Positions 1 to 10,404 of a DNA stretch of 64,000 bases are shown here, piece after piece. The stretch's first letter is position 1. Each line of letters starts with the position of its first letter. The position numbers were made by a program, and so were the translations under genes. This stretch comes from Blastopirellula sp. J2-11 (GTDB lineage Bacteria; Planctomycetota; Planctomycetia; Pirellulales; Pirellulaceae). Under the pieces are notes generated by a model. It had not been told where the DNA came from and searched no databases. It worked only from the letters and a program-made list of their open reading frames with translations. The stretch lies in contig NZ_CP097384.1 in NCBI RefSeq assembly GCF_024584705.1, positions 2,914,001 through 2,978,000 on the forward strand, in the 5' to 3' direction.

Positions 1-25
1 TTTTCAGATTCGCAACATTTCTAAG

Positions 26-697
26 TTACAAATAAGCTTGCCATGCCTCTGGCAGCGGCGCTTCGATCGTAACCATTGTCTTCAGCGTAGGATGCGTAAA
101 CACAAGCCGGCGTGCATGTAACGCAATTCCCGGCGAATAGCGGTCGGTGGAGCCATACTTTTTGTCTCCCAGGATCGCCGCCCCACGACTAGCGAGTTGC
201 AGACGGATCTGATGTTTCCGCCCAGTGATTAAACGCAAACTGAGTAGCTGGCAATTCCGGAGTCGCTGTTGCTCGAGGATCTCCATTTCGGCTCGATCGG
301 CGTTGGCGGTCCCCTCTTCGGAGATCACCATGCGGTGGAGTCGATCTTCCTTGCGAATCCAGTCCACCAACTCACCATTGCGGATTTTGGGACCGGTCGG
401 AATGAGTGCGGCGTACTCTTTGACGGTCGAACGATCCCGAAATTGCTCGGAAAGTCGCGACGCCGCTTTGGAAGTTCGGGCAAATAGTAGGACCCCGGTC
501 ACATGCGCATCGATCCGACTAACAATGCCGACGTAGACGTTACCCGGCTTGTTGTAGGTTCGTTTCAGATAATCCTTGGCCCACTGTGCGGCGCTCGGCT
601 CACCCTCTTGCGCGCCCATTGTCGCTAGCAACGCAGGTTTCGAGATCGCGAGTAAATGGTTATCTTCGTAAAGAACTAGCGGAGTCGCGTACTTCAT
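26..697 (-). CDS. RluA-family RNA pseudouridine synthase
   Basis: Converts uridine to pseudouridine in rRNA or tRNA in the cytoplasm; the exact site cannot be told from sequence. The RluA signature RIDAHVTGVLLFA is present, with the catalytic Asp at about residue 63, followed by GRKHQIRLQLA and the C-terminal GDKKYG segment typical of the family. The length of 223 aa is short, and no S4 RNA-binding domain precedes the catalytic domain, as in RluA itself. The ATG at 697 is preferred because the family usually begins just before the VLYEDNHLLAISKP stretch. A GTG at 754 would add 19 residues, but its purine-rich site is only about 2 nt away. The gene is divergent from maf. Confidence 0.88.
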   Translation of the reverse strand: MKYATPLVLYEDNHLLAISKPALLATMGAQEGEPSAAQWAKDYLKRTYNKPGNVYVGIVSRIDAHVTGVLLFARTSKAASRLSEQFRDRSTVKEYAALIPTGPKIRNGELVDWIRKEDRLHRMVISEEGTANADRAEMEILEQQRLRNCQLLSLRLITGRKHQIRLQLASRGAAILGDKKYGSTDRYSPGIALHARRLVFTHPTLKTMVTIEAPLPEAWQAYL

Positions 698-777
698 AGG
701 ATGATCGTCATTGCAAAGCGGTCCCCGCGAAAACTTCGATTCTACGCGTCCCACGCCCTCTCGTTCCAGACCTGCGA

Positions 778-1350
778 ATGTATCCCAGCTTGATCTTGGC
801 CAGCGGCTCTCCTCGTCGACACGAATTATTGACCGTCGCGGGAATTGATTTTCAGGTATGTCTACCGCATGCCGACGCCGAAACTCCGCCCCAGGCCGGC
901 GAATCGCCGCGTGAAACGGTTTTGCGTCTGGCCCGCGATAAAGCGGCGAATGTCGCGCTGCGCACCGAGGAAGGAATCATTTTGGCCGCGGACACCTTGG
1001 CCCAATGCGATGACTTGCCGCTCGGAAAACCGCGTGATCGTAATCATGCCCGTGAAATCTTGCAAACGCTGCGTGGTCGCGAACATACGGTCGTTACCGC
1101 GATTTGTCTCTGGCGTCGGCCGGATGATTTTGTCGCCGTCGATGCGGCCGAATCGCATTTGCGCATGCGAATGCTCAGCGACCAAGAGATCGAATCGTAT
1201 CTCGACACCGGCCTATGGGAAGGAAAAGCAGGCGCGTTTGGCCTGCAGGATCGTATCGACTGGATCGAAGTGGTCAACGGCAGCCAATCGAACGTTGTCG
1301 GACTGCCGCTCGAACTATTGGCGATTTTGCTGATGAATTTCCATGAGTAA
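778..1350 (+). CDS. maf: Maf family nucleotide pyrophosphatase
   Basis: House-cleaning nucleoside triphosphate pyrophosphatase that hydrolyses non-canonical or modified NTPs to the monophosphate; cytoplasmic. The N-terminal ASGSPRRHELL phosphate-binding motif (residues 8-18), the AADT motif with the putative catalytic Asp72, and the KAGAFGLQDR segment near residue 150 are all visible. At 190 aa it has the usual family length. It is divergent from the pseudouridine synthase and convergent with the methyltransferase gene that ends 10 bp downstream. The exact substrate (dTTP/UTP or 7-methyl-GTP) cannot be assigned with confidence. Confidence 0.93.
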   Translation: MYPSLILASGSPRRHELLTVAGIDFQVCLPHADAETPPQAGESPRETVLRLARDKAANVALRTEEGIILAADTLAQCDDLPLGKPRDRNHAREILQTLRGREHTVVTAICLWRRPDDFVAVDAAESHLRMRMLSDQEIESYLDTGLWEGKAGAFGLQDRIDWIEVVNGSQSNVVGLPLELLAILLMNFHE

Positions 1351-1359
1351 TGAAATTCT

Positions 1360-2301
1360 TTAAAACCCGCCCTGATAGTCGGCGATCAAATCGCGATCGC
1401 TCAAAATCGACTCGCTCTTCCGGCCAATAAAAAAGAAGGCCGACGCCGCGTCAAACGACGCCTTCCGCCGAACGAGGTAGTAATCGAAGTATTTCAGCCA
1501 AAACAGGCTGCATCGCGCCGCCAAACTGGCTGCCTGGCGAAGACGCTTCGATTGGAAGAAGCTCATCATGAAATAGCGCGCCGTCCAGGCCAGCGCCATG
1601 CCGGGGCCGCACGTCACGCCGCTTTCGACTTCTTCAAAATGGCGAAACAGCCGGCGATGTCCGAGTCGCGTGAAGCGGGTGAAATCGAACTGGCGACCAT
1701 GCACTTGTTGAATGAACGGCGTATCGGCGTAAACAAGGCCATCCCGGCGAAGCACGCGGTAAATTTCTTCCACGCAGCATTGCGGGTCCACTACATGTTC
1801 CAGCACCGCTTGCACGATCACGGCGTCAAATGCGTCGCCGCGAAACGGCAAACTGTGAGCGTCGCAAATAATTTGCGTTCTCGGCCCCCAAGAGGCGTCC
1901 GTTTCGATCACTTCAATCGACGTATCGCCAAGCAATTGATCGAGTCCGGCGCCAACAACCCCGCCGCCGATGACCAACACGCGAACCGGTCGGTTACGGG
2001 CTTTCAATAACTCGGCCAGGGTTGCGAGATTTTTCTGGGCGGAAACATTGCACGATAAATCGGGAAGATGTTCGCTGATCCACTCGTGCAGCGGATGGTT
2101 CGAGCGAAAAAAGGTTTCCTCTTCCGCTTCAAATCCGCTGATATCAAAGATACTGTTCGCTTCGTTGATCAAAATCGGCACGCCGCGAGATGTGGGATAG
2201 ACGTGACCACACGTCGGCGATTTGCACGCCAGCGTATCATCTTGATGAATCAAGGCTTGTCCGCAGATGGGACAGTCCAATACGTCTAACGGTAGCGACA
2301 T
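1360..2301 (-). CDS. zinc-ribbon class I SAM-dependent methyltransferase
   Basis: A 313-aa protein with an N-terminal Trm112-like zinc ribbon (Cys10, Cys13, Cys26, Cys31) followed by a class I methyltransferase domain. Motif I is VLVIGGGVVGAG (108-119), the acidic ribose-binding residues lie in IETD (132-135), then DAHSLPF (147-153) and the AVLEHV post-motif. The domain order resembles uncharacterised methyltransferases found near glycan or lipid genes. The C-terminal part is basic and aromatic (residues 235-285) and could touch membrane. The substrate is unknown. It stands alone on the minus strand between maf and the 5S gene. Confidence 0.85.
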   Translation of the reverse strand: MSLPLDVLDCPICGQALIHQDDTLACKSPTCGHVYPTSRGVPILINEANSIFDISGFEAEEETFFRSNHPLHEWISEHLPDLSCNVSAQKNLATLAELLKARNRPVRVLVIGGGVVGAGLDQLLGDTSIEVIETDASWGPRTQIICDAHSLPFRGDAFDAVIVQAVLEHVVDPQCCVEEIYRVLRRDGLVYADTPFIQQVHGRQFDFTRFTRLGHRRLFRHFEEVESGVTCGPGMALAWTARYFMMSFFQSKRLRQAASLAARCSLFWLKYFDYYLVRRKASFDAASAFFFIGRKSESILSDRDLIADYQGGF

Positions 2302-2531
2302 GGCGAAAACATAGCAGAAGGAAGAAGCACCACGGCTAGCGCGCGGTTCTGCTCAACCATAGGTCGCAGGTAAGCGGCCTTCGTACGGAGGGCCTGGCAT
2401 TTAAAGCAGAGAAAGGCATCGTCATCGCCCCAATCGTCACAAACCGACGTAGCGCCAGGCCGTGTCTGCCGAATTTGTCTGCTAGTTGATCGGGCGGACT
2501 GTCGCGCCGTTGGAAGCGCGAAAAGAAGAGC

Positions 2532-2548
2532 GGCAGGCACGGCCTGCC
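2532..2548. repeat. short perfect inverted repeat
   Basis: GGCAGGC and GCCTGCC flank a 3-nt loop just before the rRNA terminator. No gene is seen in 2302-2563. Confidence 0.5.
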
Positions 2549-2563
2549 CTACGCTACGCGCAT

Positions 2564-2594
2564 AAAAAAAGCCCCAGCTGATATAGCTGGGGCT
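2564..2594 (-). terminator. Rho-independent terminator of the rRNA operon
   Basis: Read on the minus strand, AGCCCCAGC and GCTGGGGCT form a GC-rich hairpin with a short AT loop, followed directly by seven T. It sits about 18 nt past the 5S gene and closes the 23S-5S transcript. Confidence 0.93.
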
Positions 2595-2612
2595 TTGGAA
2601 GTAATAAATAAA

Positions 2613-2719
2613 TCCGGCGATACCTACTTTCGCACTTGTGGTACTATCATCGGCTCGAAAAGCTTGACGGCTGTGTTCGGAATGGGAACAGGTATGACCT
2701 TTTCGATATGGTCACCGGA
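2613..2719 (-). rRNA. rrf: 5S ribosomal RNA
   Basis: The minus strand carries the conserved 5S core (CCATTCCGAACAC, GAAGT/AAGT-like loop E region and GTAGGTATCGCCGG). The ends TCCGGTG and CGCCGGA pair to form helix I, which sets the approximate boundaries. The length of about 107 nt is slightly short for a bacterial 5S. It lies about 210 nt downstream of 23S in the same transcript. Confidence 0.93.
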
Positions 2720-2773
2720 AAAGGCTTGCGTCAACGTGAGGGCTGACGCGAGCCTGATGACTCATGGCAAACG

Positions 2774-2796
2774 GCGGACCGTGTTGAGCGGTCCGC
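2774..2796 (-). other. hairpin in the 23S-5S spacer
   Basis: GCGGACCG and CGGTCCGC form a perfect 8-bp stem with a 7-nt loop between 23S and 5S. A processing or structural role is likely, since no T-tract follows to make it a terminator. Confidence 0.5.
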
Positions 2797-2911
2797 ATCG
2801 TAGTGGCCATTTGTCGCAGGTCTGAAGCATTGAAGCTTCTTCGTTCTCGTTCAACGGATTGAACTTGGAACCTGCGGCAAAGTATTTGTCTAGAGAATGC
2901 TTTTCTCGAGT

Positions 2912-2930
2912 GAAAAGCGTTGAATATATG
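2912..2930 (-). other. 3' arm of the 23S precursor processing stem
   Basis: This segment, just past the mature 23S 3' end, pairs with 5808-5826 just before the 5' end over 19 nt (16 Watson-Crick pairs, one G-U, two mismatches). It extends helix 1, which is formed by TGGTCAAGC and GCTTGACCA. This is the expected RNase III target for releasing pre-23S. Confidence 0.75.
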
Positions 2931-5807
<2,877 letters not shown>

Positions 5808-5826
5808 CAAATATTCAAAGCTCTTC
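5808..5826 (-). other. 5' arm of the 23S precursor processing stem
   Basis: It pairs with 2912-2930 across the whole 23S gene; see that entry. Core pairing is TTGAATAT against ATATTCAA, flanked by GAAGAGC against GCTTTTC. Confidence 0.75.
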
Positions 5827-6393
5827 AGCAAAGAACATCTTTCAAGCTATCGGACTTACTTACTGCCGACGCCTCACGGCGACGGCCATAGATATCCGAT
5901 CTATTTAACGATATTCGCTCGAGAATTTCACCTTAAAATTAACCCCCAGCTTGTAGAACCGGGGGTCCGGTTACTTTTGCATTCTCTATATTCTCACGCT
6001 CACTTCCGCGGCCGCAAACTGAACTCGCCCCCTCCTTCCACTCCCCTTCACTTGCGTGACGAGTCGCTTCCAAAGAAAGCATGTTTCAATCGCAAACCAC
6101 GTCTGCAAGACGTGATGAATGCCATCTACTTCATTTGCCAAATTGTCAAAGAACTTGCTGGCCAAGTTGGCCAACCGCTCGAACTGAGCGAGGAGAGTTC
6201 AGGCTCGATTCTCTCGAATCCTGATGACTGAACTCTCCTTGATCAGTCTCGATCCCCTTGGGGAAGCGTCCAAATATATCGAAACCGAAATCGAAGTAAA
6301 GGGGCTGACTGCAATTTTCTGAAAAGTTGTTCCCGAGGCTGTTTACGGCGATTCAACGCGTGTTAGCCAAGGTTGCTTTTCAGGTGAAAGCAG
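5827..6393 (-). other. tRNA-Ala to 23S transcribed spacer
   Basis: About 570 nt with no convincing gene; short open frames here lack ribosome-binding sites and family features. It holds a short C5/G5 hairpin at 5942-5966 and the larger inverted repeat at 6192-6238, listed separately. It is probably leader and processing sequence of pre-23S. Confidence 0.7.
6192..6238 (-). repeat. nested inverted repeat in the rRNA spacer
   Basis: GGAGAGTTCAG (6192-6202) and CTGAACTCTCC (6228-6238) are a perfect 11-bp complement. The 25-nt loop contains a second hairpin, GATTC/GAATC at 6207-6220. It could be an RNase III site or an antitermination element of the rRNA leader. Confidence 0.6.
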
Positions 6394-6466
6394 TGGAGCC
6401 GACCCGGATCGAACGGGCAACCTCCTGCGTGCAAGGCAGGCGCTCTCCCAGTTGAGCTACGGCCCC
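6394..6466 (-). tRNA. tRNA-Ala (anticodon TGC)
   Basis: The 73-nt minus-strand sequence folds as a standard cloverleaf: acceptor GGGGCCG, D arm, anticodon loop with TGC, and TTCGATC T loop. No CCA is encoded. It lies between tRNA-Ile and 23S, as in the usual 16S-23S spacer, although here the 16S is missing. Confidence 0.96.
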
Positions 6467-6491
6467 GATTCGGTCCAAACCGATTCGGAAG

Positions 6492-6565
6492 TGGGCGCAC
6501 CAAGATTCGAACTTGGGACCTCGTCGTTATCAGCGACGCGCTCTAACCAACTGAGCTATGCGCCC
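6492..6565 (-). tRNA. tRNA-Ile (anticodon GAT)
   Basis: A 74-nt cloverleaf with acceptor GGGCGCA/TGCGCCC, anticodon loop CTGATAA and TTCGAAT T loop. No CCA is encoded. It is the first gene of the operon, about 27-30 nt after the expected transcription start. Confidence 0.96.
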
Positions 6566-6598
6566 TTGTTGACGGCATTGCCGTAACAGGAATTCGTT

Positions 6599-6626
6599 AT
6601 TCTAGGCAGCAAGCCTTTCTTGTCAA
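6599..6626 (-). promoter_or_regulatory. sigma-70-type promoter of the tRNA-Ile/tRNA-Ala/23S/5S operon
   Basis: On the minus strand a perfect TTGACA (-35, 6621-6626) is followed after 16 bp by TAGAAT (-10, 6599-6604). The tRNA-Ile gene begins about 33 nt past the -10. The leader contains the palindrome ACGGCATTGCCGT (6571-6583). This placement leaves no room for a 16S gene in the same transcript. Confidence 0.8.
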
Positions 6627-6856
6627 ACGGGCTACGGCCCTGTGTTCAAAAATATGCCCCAGGAACTAGCGAAAATGCGATAAAACCGCTGCCGATCAAG
6701 GGTTCGGCTCTGAAAAAGGAGGTGAAAAAATTGGGATTGGTTCGCCTAAACCCCTGCGATTCGTCGAAAATTGATGGTGAAGTAAAAGGGGAAAGTGTGG
6801 ATAATCCCTGGTGCTGTCACCACTGGAGTCTCTCAGAAGCAAGGACGCATAGAACA

Positions 6857-8770
6857 ATGGCGATATTCAAGCCTTACACAACTCTCTCGTTGGCCGCCGC
6901 GCTGGCCGCTGCGGCAACAGGGACGCTGCAAGCCGCGACTCCCACCGTCGAACAGGCGCTGCAGCTTACTCCGCTTCAGGAAGTGGAATACGAAATCCCC
7001 ACGGCGGACGAAATCGCCAAGTGCTCTATCCGCTCGGAAAAGATCAACGGCGCGACCGGCTGGGTCGTTTATGGTCCTGCCGGCGAAAAGATGCGCCAGT
7101 TTGTCGATTCCAACGGGGACAATAAGGTCGATCTCTGGGCCTACTACAACAATGGAATCGAGGTCTATCGCGATCTCGACACCGATTTCAACAGCAAGGC
7201 CGACCAGTATCGTTGGTTGGCGACCGGCGGCTCACGCTGGGGATTTGACGAAAACGAAGATGGCGCGATCGACCGCTGGGAGATCATTTCTCCCGAGGAA
7301 GTCTCGGCCGAAATCGTCGCCGCTGTCCGTGACAAAGACGTCAAACGCTTTCAATCGCTGTTGCTCACGGCCGAGGAAGCGAAGGAATTGGGGCTCGGCA
7401 AAGAGAAGGCTGCCGAGTTGACCAGCTCGCTGGCGGCCGCCGCGAAGGACTTCACGCAATGGGCCGCCGCCCAAACTGCCGTGAAGAACGGCACGAAGTG
7501 GGTTCACTTTGGAGCGACCCGGCCTGGGATTGTCCCGGCCGGAACCGACGGCGCGAGCCAAGACTTGCTGGTCTATGAAAATGTCGCCGCCGTCGTTGAA
7601 ACCGCTGGCGAGCATAGCCAGATCGATATCGGCACATTGGTGAAGTTTGGTAACGCCTGGAAAGTGATCGCGGCGCCGCGCAATGCTGCCGTCGCTGATT
7701 CGGCGGCGTCGCAAGGCTTCTTTTTTCAAGCGTCGTTTGCGGCCAAACGTCCTGGGATGGACGGGGCCGGCGGGCGTCCGGCGGTCAACGCCGAAGCGCA
7801 AAAGCTGCTGGATGAGTTGGAAGCGTTGGATGACAAGTTGACGATGGCGACCACCGCCGCCGCTCGCCAAGACGTGACGAAGAAGCGTATCGTCACGATC
7901 GAAGCGTTGGTTGCGGCCAGCGGCGAAGGAGAAGCTCGCGACAACTGGCTTCGTCAATTGGCCGACGCAATTAGCGCCGGCGTGCAAACTGGCGAATATC
8001 CTGACGGCATGGCGAAGCTGAAAACTCTCGCCGATGCAACCGCCAAAGCGGCGCCGGGCAGCGATGTCGCGTCGTACGTCCAGTTCCGTCAAATGAGTGC
8101 AGACTACACCCAGCAGTTGCAAGATCCGAACGCCAACTTCACCAAGGTGCAGGACGCGTGGCTCGAAAACTTGGAAGGGTTCGTCAAGGCCTACCCCAAG
8201 AGTGATGACGCCGCCGAAGCGATGTTGCAGCTGGCGATCGCCAACGAATTTGCTGGTGAAGAAGACAAGGCGCAGGCCTGGTATGCACAAATTCGCGACG
8301 ACTTTGCTGGCACTTCGCTGGCGAAAAAGGCGGAAGGTTCGGTGCGACGTTTGACTTCGGTCGGCAAGACGATCAACGTGGCGGGCAAAACGCTCGACAA
8401 CAAGCAGGTCAGTCTCGCGTCGCTCAAAGGTCGCGTTGTCTTGGTCCACTTCTGGGCGACCTGGTGCGAACCTTGCAAGCAAGACCAGACGATCATGCGT
8501 CAGCTGCAAGCGAAGTATGGTCGCAAGGGCTTTGAATTGATCGGGGTTAGCCTCGATTCGGACAAAGCCGATCTGTCCAAGTACCTGGCGGAGACGCGCC
8601 TGACCTGGCCGCAGATCTATGAAGATGGTGGACTCGATAGCCCGTTGGCGACCGATTTGGGCGTGTTGACGCTGCCGACGATGTTTTTGGTCGGCGCTGA
8701 TGGCAAGGTCATCAGTCGTAATATTCACGTCAGCCAGCTCGATACCGAATTGAGCAAGCTGCTGAAATAG
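6857..8770 (+). CDS. exported protein with C-terminal TlpA-like thioredoxin domain
   Basis: A 637-aa protein with a Sec signal peptide (residues 1 to about 26, ending TLQA). The N-terminal third has two Asp-rich loops, DSNGDNKVDLW and DENEDGAIDRW, that resemble calcium-binding loops. A helical middle region follows. The C-terminal domain (about 505-637) is an AhpC/TSA-TlpA fold with an active-site WCEPCK (Cys537 and Cys540) and the cis-Pro segment VLTLPTMFL. It probably reduces or oxidises disulfides outside the cytoplasm; the partner is unknown. The ATG at 6857 is chosen because the signal peptide follows at once. The in-frame extension to 6620 would run through the divergent rRNA promoter. 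A terminator follows. Confidence 0.85.
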   Translation: MAIFKPYTTLSLAAALAAAATGTLQAATPTVEQALQLTPLQEVEYEIPTADEIAKCSIRSEKINGATGWVVYGPAGEKMRQFVDSNGDNKVDLWAYYNNGIEVYRDLDTDFNSKADQYRWLATGGSRWGFDENEDGAIDRWEIISPEEVSAEIVAAVRDKDVKRFQSLLLTAEEAKELGLGKEKAAELTSSLAAAAKDFTQWAAAQTAVKNGTKWVHFGATRPGIVPAGTDGASQDLLVYENVAAVVETAGEHSQIDIGTLVKFGNAWKVIAAPRNAAVADSAASQGFFFQASFAAKRPGMDGAGGRPAVNAEAQKLLDELEALDDKLTMATTAAARQDVTKKRIVTIEALVAASGEGEARDNWLRQLADAISAGVQTGEYPDGMAKLKTLADATAKAAPGSDVASYVQFRQMSADYTQQLQDPNANFTKVQDAWLENLEGFVKAYPKSDDAAEAMLQLAIANEFAGEEDKAQAWYAQIRDDFAGTSLAKKAEGSVRRLTSVGKTINVAGKTLDNKQVSLASLKGRVVLVHFWATWCEPCKQDQTIMRQLQAKYGRKGFELIGVSLDSDKADLSKYLAETRLTWPQIYEDGGLDSPLATDLGVLTLPTMFLVGADGKVISRNIHVSQLDTELSKLLK

Positions 8771-8803
8771 CTGCTAGCGTCTGCTTGAGTCGAAGTGAAC
8801 TAG

Positions 8804-8834
8804 AAAGCCGTCCCCATCGGGGGCGGCTTTTTTT
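8804..8834 (+). terminator. Rho-independent terminator
   Basis: AAAGCCG-CCCC pairs with GGGG-CGGCTTT around a short loop and runs into a T-tract. It lies 34 nt after the thioredoxin-domain gene. Confidence 0.9.
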
Positions 8835-8991
8835 GTGACAAAATGGGCTGACTGCGGGAATTGCTCTTCGGGAAACATGGCGACTTTAGTAAAAAGTGCC
8901 CCATCGGGTGAGAAAGTGGAAAAGAATTCACGACCCGACCGAGACATGGATGTCTTGGCTACGTATTGCTTCTGTTACTTCGAGGGCACGG

Positions 8992-9285
8992 ATGCTAGGA
9001 CTTATTGATGTGGTCGACTCCAGAGGGTTGTGGCTGTTGGCCATCATCTATTGCTTGAGCGCTGCTTGGGTAACGCTTGCTCGCAAGCGGCGGTTCCGCG
9101 GCTGGATTGCAACGGCATGTCGCTGCGGCGCTGTCGCGTCGATGATTGTCGTGTGCGGGCTGGCGATACTTCAGATCGCGATCAACTGTCCTTATTGGAT
9201 TTGCAGCGCCAGCGTGTTGTCGCTCTTGGTAGTGGGCTGCGTCTTCGACAGTCAGGGAAGTCGGGTCTCTTATCATTCGATCTAG
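8992..9285 (+). CDS. small predicted membrane protein, unknown function
   Basis: A 97-aa frame starting at an ATG with GAGGG 6 nt upstream. Three hydrophobic segments are visible: LWLLAIIYCLSAAWVTLA, a Val/Ile-rich segment near residue 50, and CSASVLSLLVVGCVF near residue 80, with basic residues between the first two. I recognise no family. In-frame ATG codons at 8950 and 8896 would lengthen it, but the added residues are hydrophilic and the spacing favours 8992. The composition fits an inner-membrane protein, but without homologues it could still be a chance frame. Confidence 0.4.
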   Translation: MLGLIDVVDSRGLWLLAIIYCLSAAWVTLARKRRFRGWIATACRCGAVASMIVVCGLAILQIAINCPYWICSASVLSLLVVGCVFDSQGSRVSYHSI

Positions 9286-9603
9286 CGAGTGATTCTTTGC
9301 GGCATCGCACCTGCTAGCGGCGGTGTGGTTTGCCGGTTGCTTGCATCGCTCTTTCTCGGTTCAGCCCGGTGCTTCCAACGCCTGTAGGCGATCTTACTTT
9401 CGGCATGATTGCCAAAACCGGAAAAAAACCTACCTTTCAGCCCTCCGATCTGCCGAAATCATTGCTAGAAGTCTGTCGCTGTTGTTTTGCCTGTGGTGAA
9501 AGCAACGCCAGCCTTCTGGATCAATGAATCACTTCGCCCCCAGCAGCAAAGCAGGGTTGGGGCGAATTCATCAGATGTGTCGCACTGCAATCAGGAGGCG
9601 ATG
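9286..9603 (+). other. intergenic region, leader of the following gene
   Basis: No gene is seen. TTCGCCCC (9533-9540) and GGGGCGAA (9559-9566) can form a stem shortly before the AGGAGG at 9593-9598, so the leader RNA of the secreted-protein gene may be structured. Confidence 0.5.
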
Positions 9604-10089
9604 ATGCGATTTTCGTGGATCGGGAGCGCCAGCACGTTCCTTTTATTCGCGCTGCCGATGTTCGCATTGGCTCAAGCGCCCGGTCAGCAAGTGCCGCTTG
9701 GCATGCCGATCAGCGCTGGCCAACCTGCCAGCTATCAGCAGCAAATGCCTCCTGGCTATGCTCCGGGTCAACAAGTCCAACAGGTTGGCTTCCATGGTCA
9801 AGCATGCCCTCCAGGGCAAGGTTGTCCGCCGATGCGTGGTCACGGCCACGGAATGGTAGGCAACGGGGATCCCGGTTACGGACCCGCGCCCGGCATGGGC
9901 GGAGCTCCGGGCTATCCCGGTTTCGGCGTTGACCAATATCCGAAACAACACGCGGCCGCCGCGTATCCGTACATTGGCCCGCACTATCCGTATCCGCAGA
10001 TTCCGCTCGGCTGGCAAAAGGTGAGTTTGGAATGGGATGACGGTTATTGGTGGCTGGACTTCAAGCATCGGAAGTCGAAGCACCACTAA
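9604..10089 (+). CDS. secreted Gly/Pro/Gln-rich protein with conserved Tyr/Pro/Trp C-terminus
   Basis: A 161-aa exported protein. A signal peptide (FLLFALPMFALAQA) is followed by a low-complexity Gly/Pro/Gln/His region with two CPPGQGCPP-like Cys pairs. The last 45 residues contain YPYIGPHYPYPQIPLGWQKV and WWLDFK. This tail is closely matched by the end of the BON-domain protein two features downstream (10405-11292), which marks a shared domain or anchoring motif. AGGAGG lies 5 nt before this ATG; the adjacent ATG at 9601 would leave only 2 nt. Function unknown; a cell-wall or matrix protein is a reasonable guess. Confidence 0.8.
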   Translation: MRFSWIGSASTFLLFALPMFALAQAPGQQVPLGMPISAGQPASYQQQMPPGYAPGQQVQQVGFHGQACPPGQGCPPMRGHGHGMVGNGDPGYGPAPGMGGAPGYPGFGVDQYPKQHAAAAYPYIGPHYPYPQIPLGWQKVSLEWDDGYWWLDFKHRKSKHH

Positions 10090-10122
10090 ATTGGGTCGCC
10101 AGCGGGTAGACATTTTCCAGAG

Positions 10123-10147
10123 CCTCGTCCCGCGACGAGGTTCTTTT
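10123..10147 (+). terminator. Rho-independent terminator
   Basis: CCTCGTC and GACGAGG form a stem with a CCGC loop, followed by TTCTTTT. Confidence 0.85.
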
Positions 10148-10160
10148 ATTGCGCAGGGAA

Positions 10161-10192
10161 CGATTTTGAGGCCCTTTGTGTCCTCAAAATCG
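10161..10192. repeat. perfect 11-bp inverted repeat
   Basis: CGATTTTGAGG and CCTCAAAATCG are separated by 10 nt. Five or more A follow on the plus strand, so it is not a plus-strand terminator. It lies about 210 bp before the BON-domain gene and could be an operator or a leader hairpin. Confidence 0.55.
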
Positions 10193-10404
10193 AAAAAATA
10201 GTGCCATTAGGACGTCTGCATTGCCGACAACTAATGACAGTTATGCCGCTTCCGCGGCGCCTAGCGAAGCGCAAGCGACGCAGCATGAGCAGCAAACGTC
10301 ATCGCCGGTCGGCTTTTGAAAGTCGACGTTTCCGTCCCGCAACGGGAGCCAAGGCGGACGTGATTCACTCGGATCGCTTACGGATATACTCAGGAGGGGG
10401 AACC

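Noticed and set aside
2286-2540. 84-codon open frame upstream of the 5S terminator
   Set aside because: No family resemblance and no ribosome-binding site; it crosses a small inverted repeat.
6620-6856. N-terminal extension of the thioredoxin-domain protein
   Set aside because: It would start inside the -35 element of the rRNA promoter and place a signal peptide after 79 residues; the internal ATG at 6857 is far better.
7232-8728. 498-codon minus-strand open frame over the thioredoxin-domain gene
   Set aside because: It lies wholly antisense to a gene with clear signal peptide and CxxC domain, has no family features, and reflects the GC-rich third positions of the sense gene. The same holds for antisense frames at 31934-33064 and 34968-36101 over nrdB and nrdA.
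10161-10192. terminator call for the AT-rich inverted repeat
   Set aside because: On the plus strand it is followed by A rather than T, and on the minus strand the T run precedes the stem.
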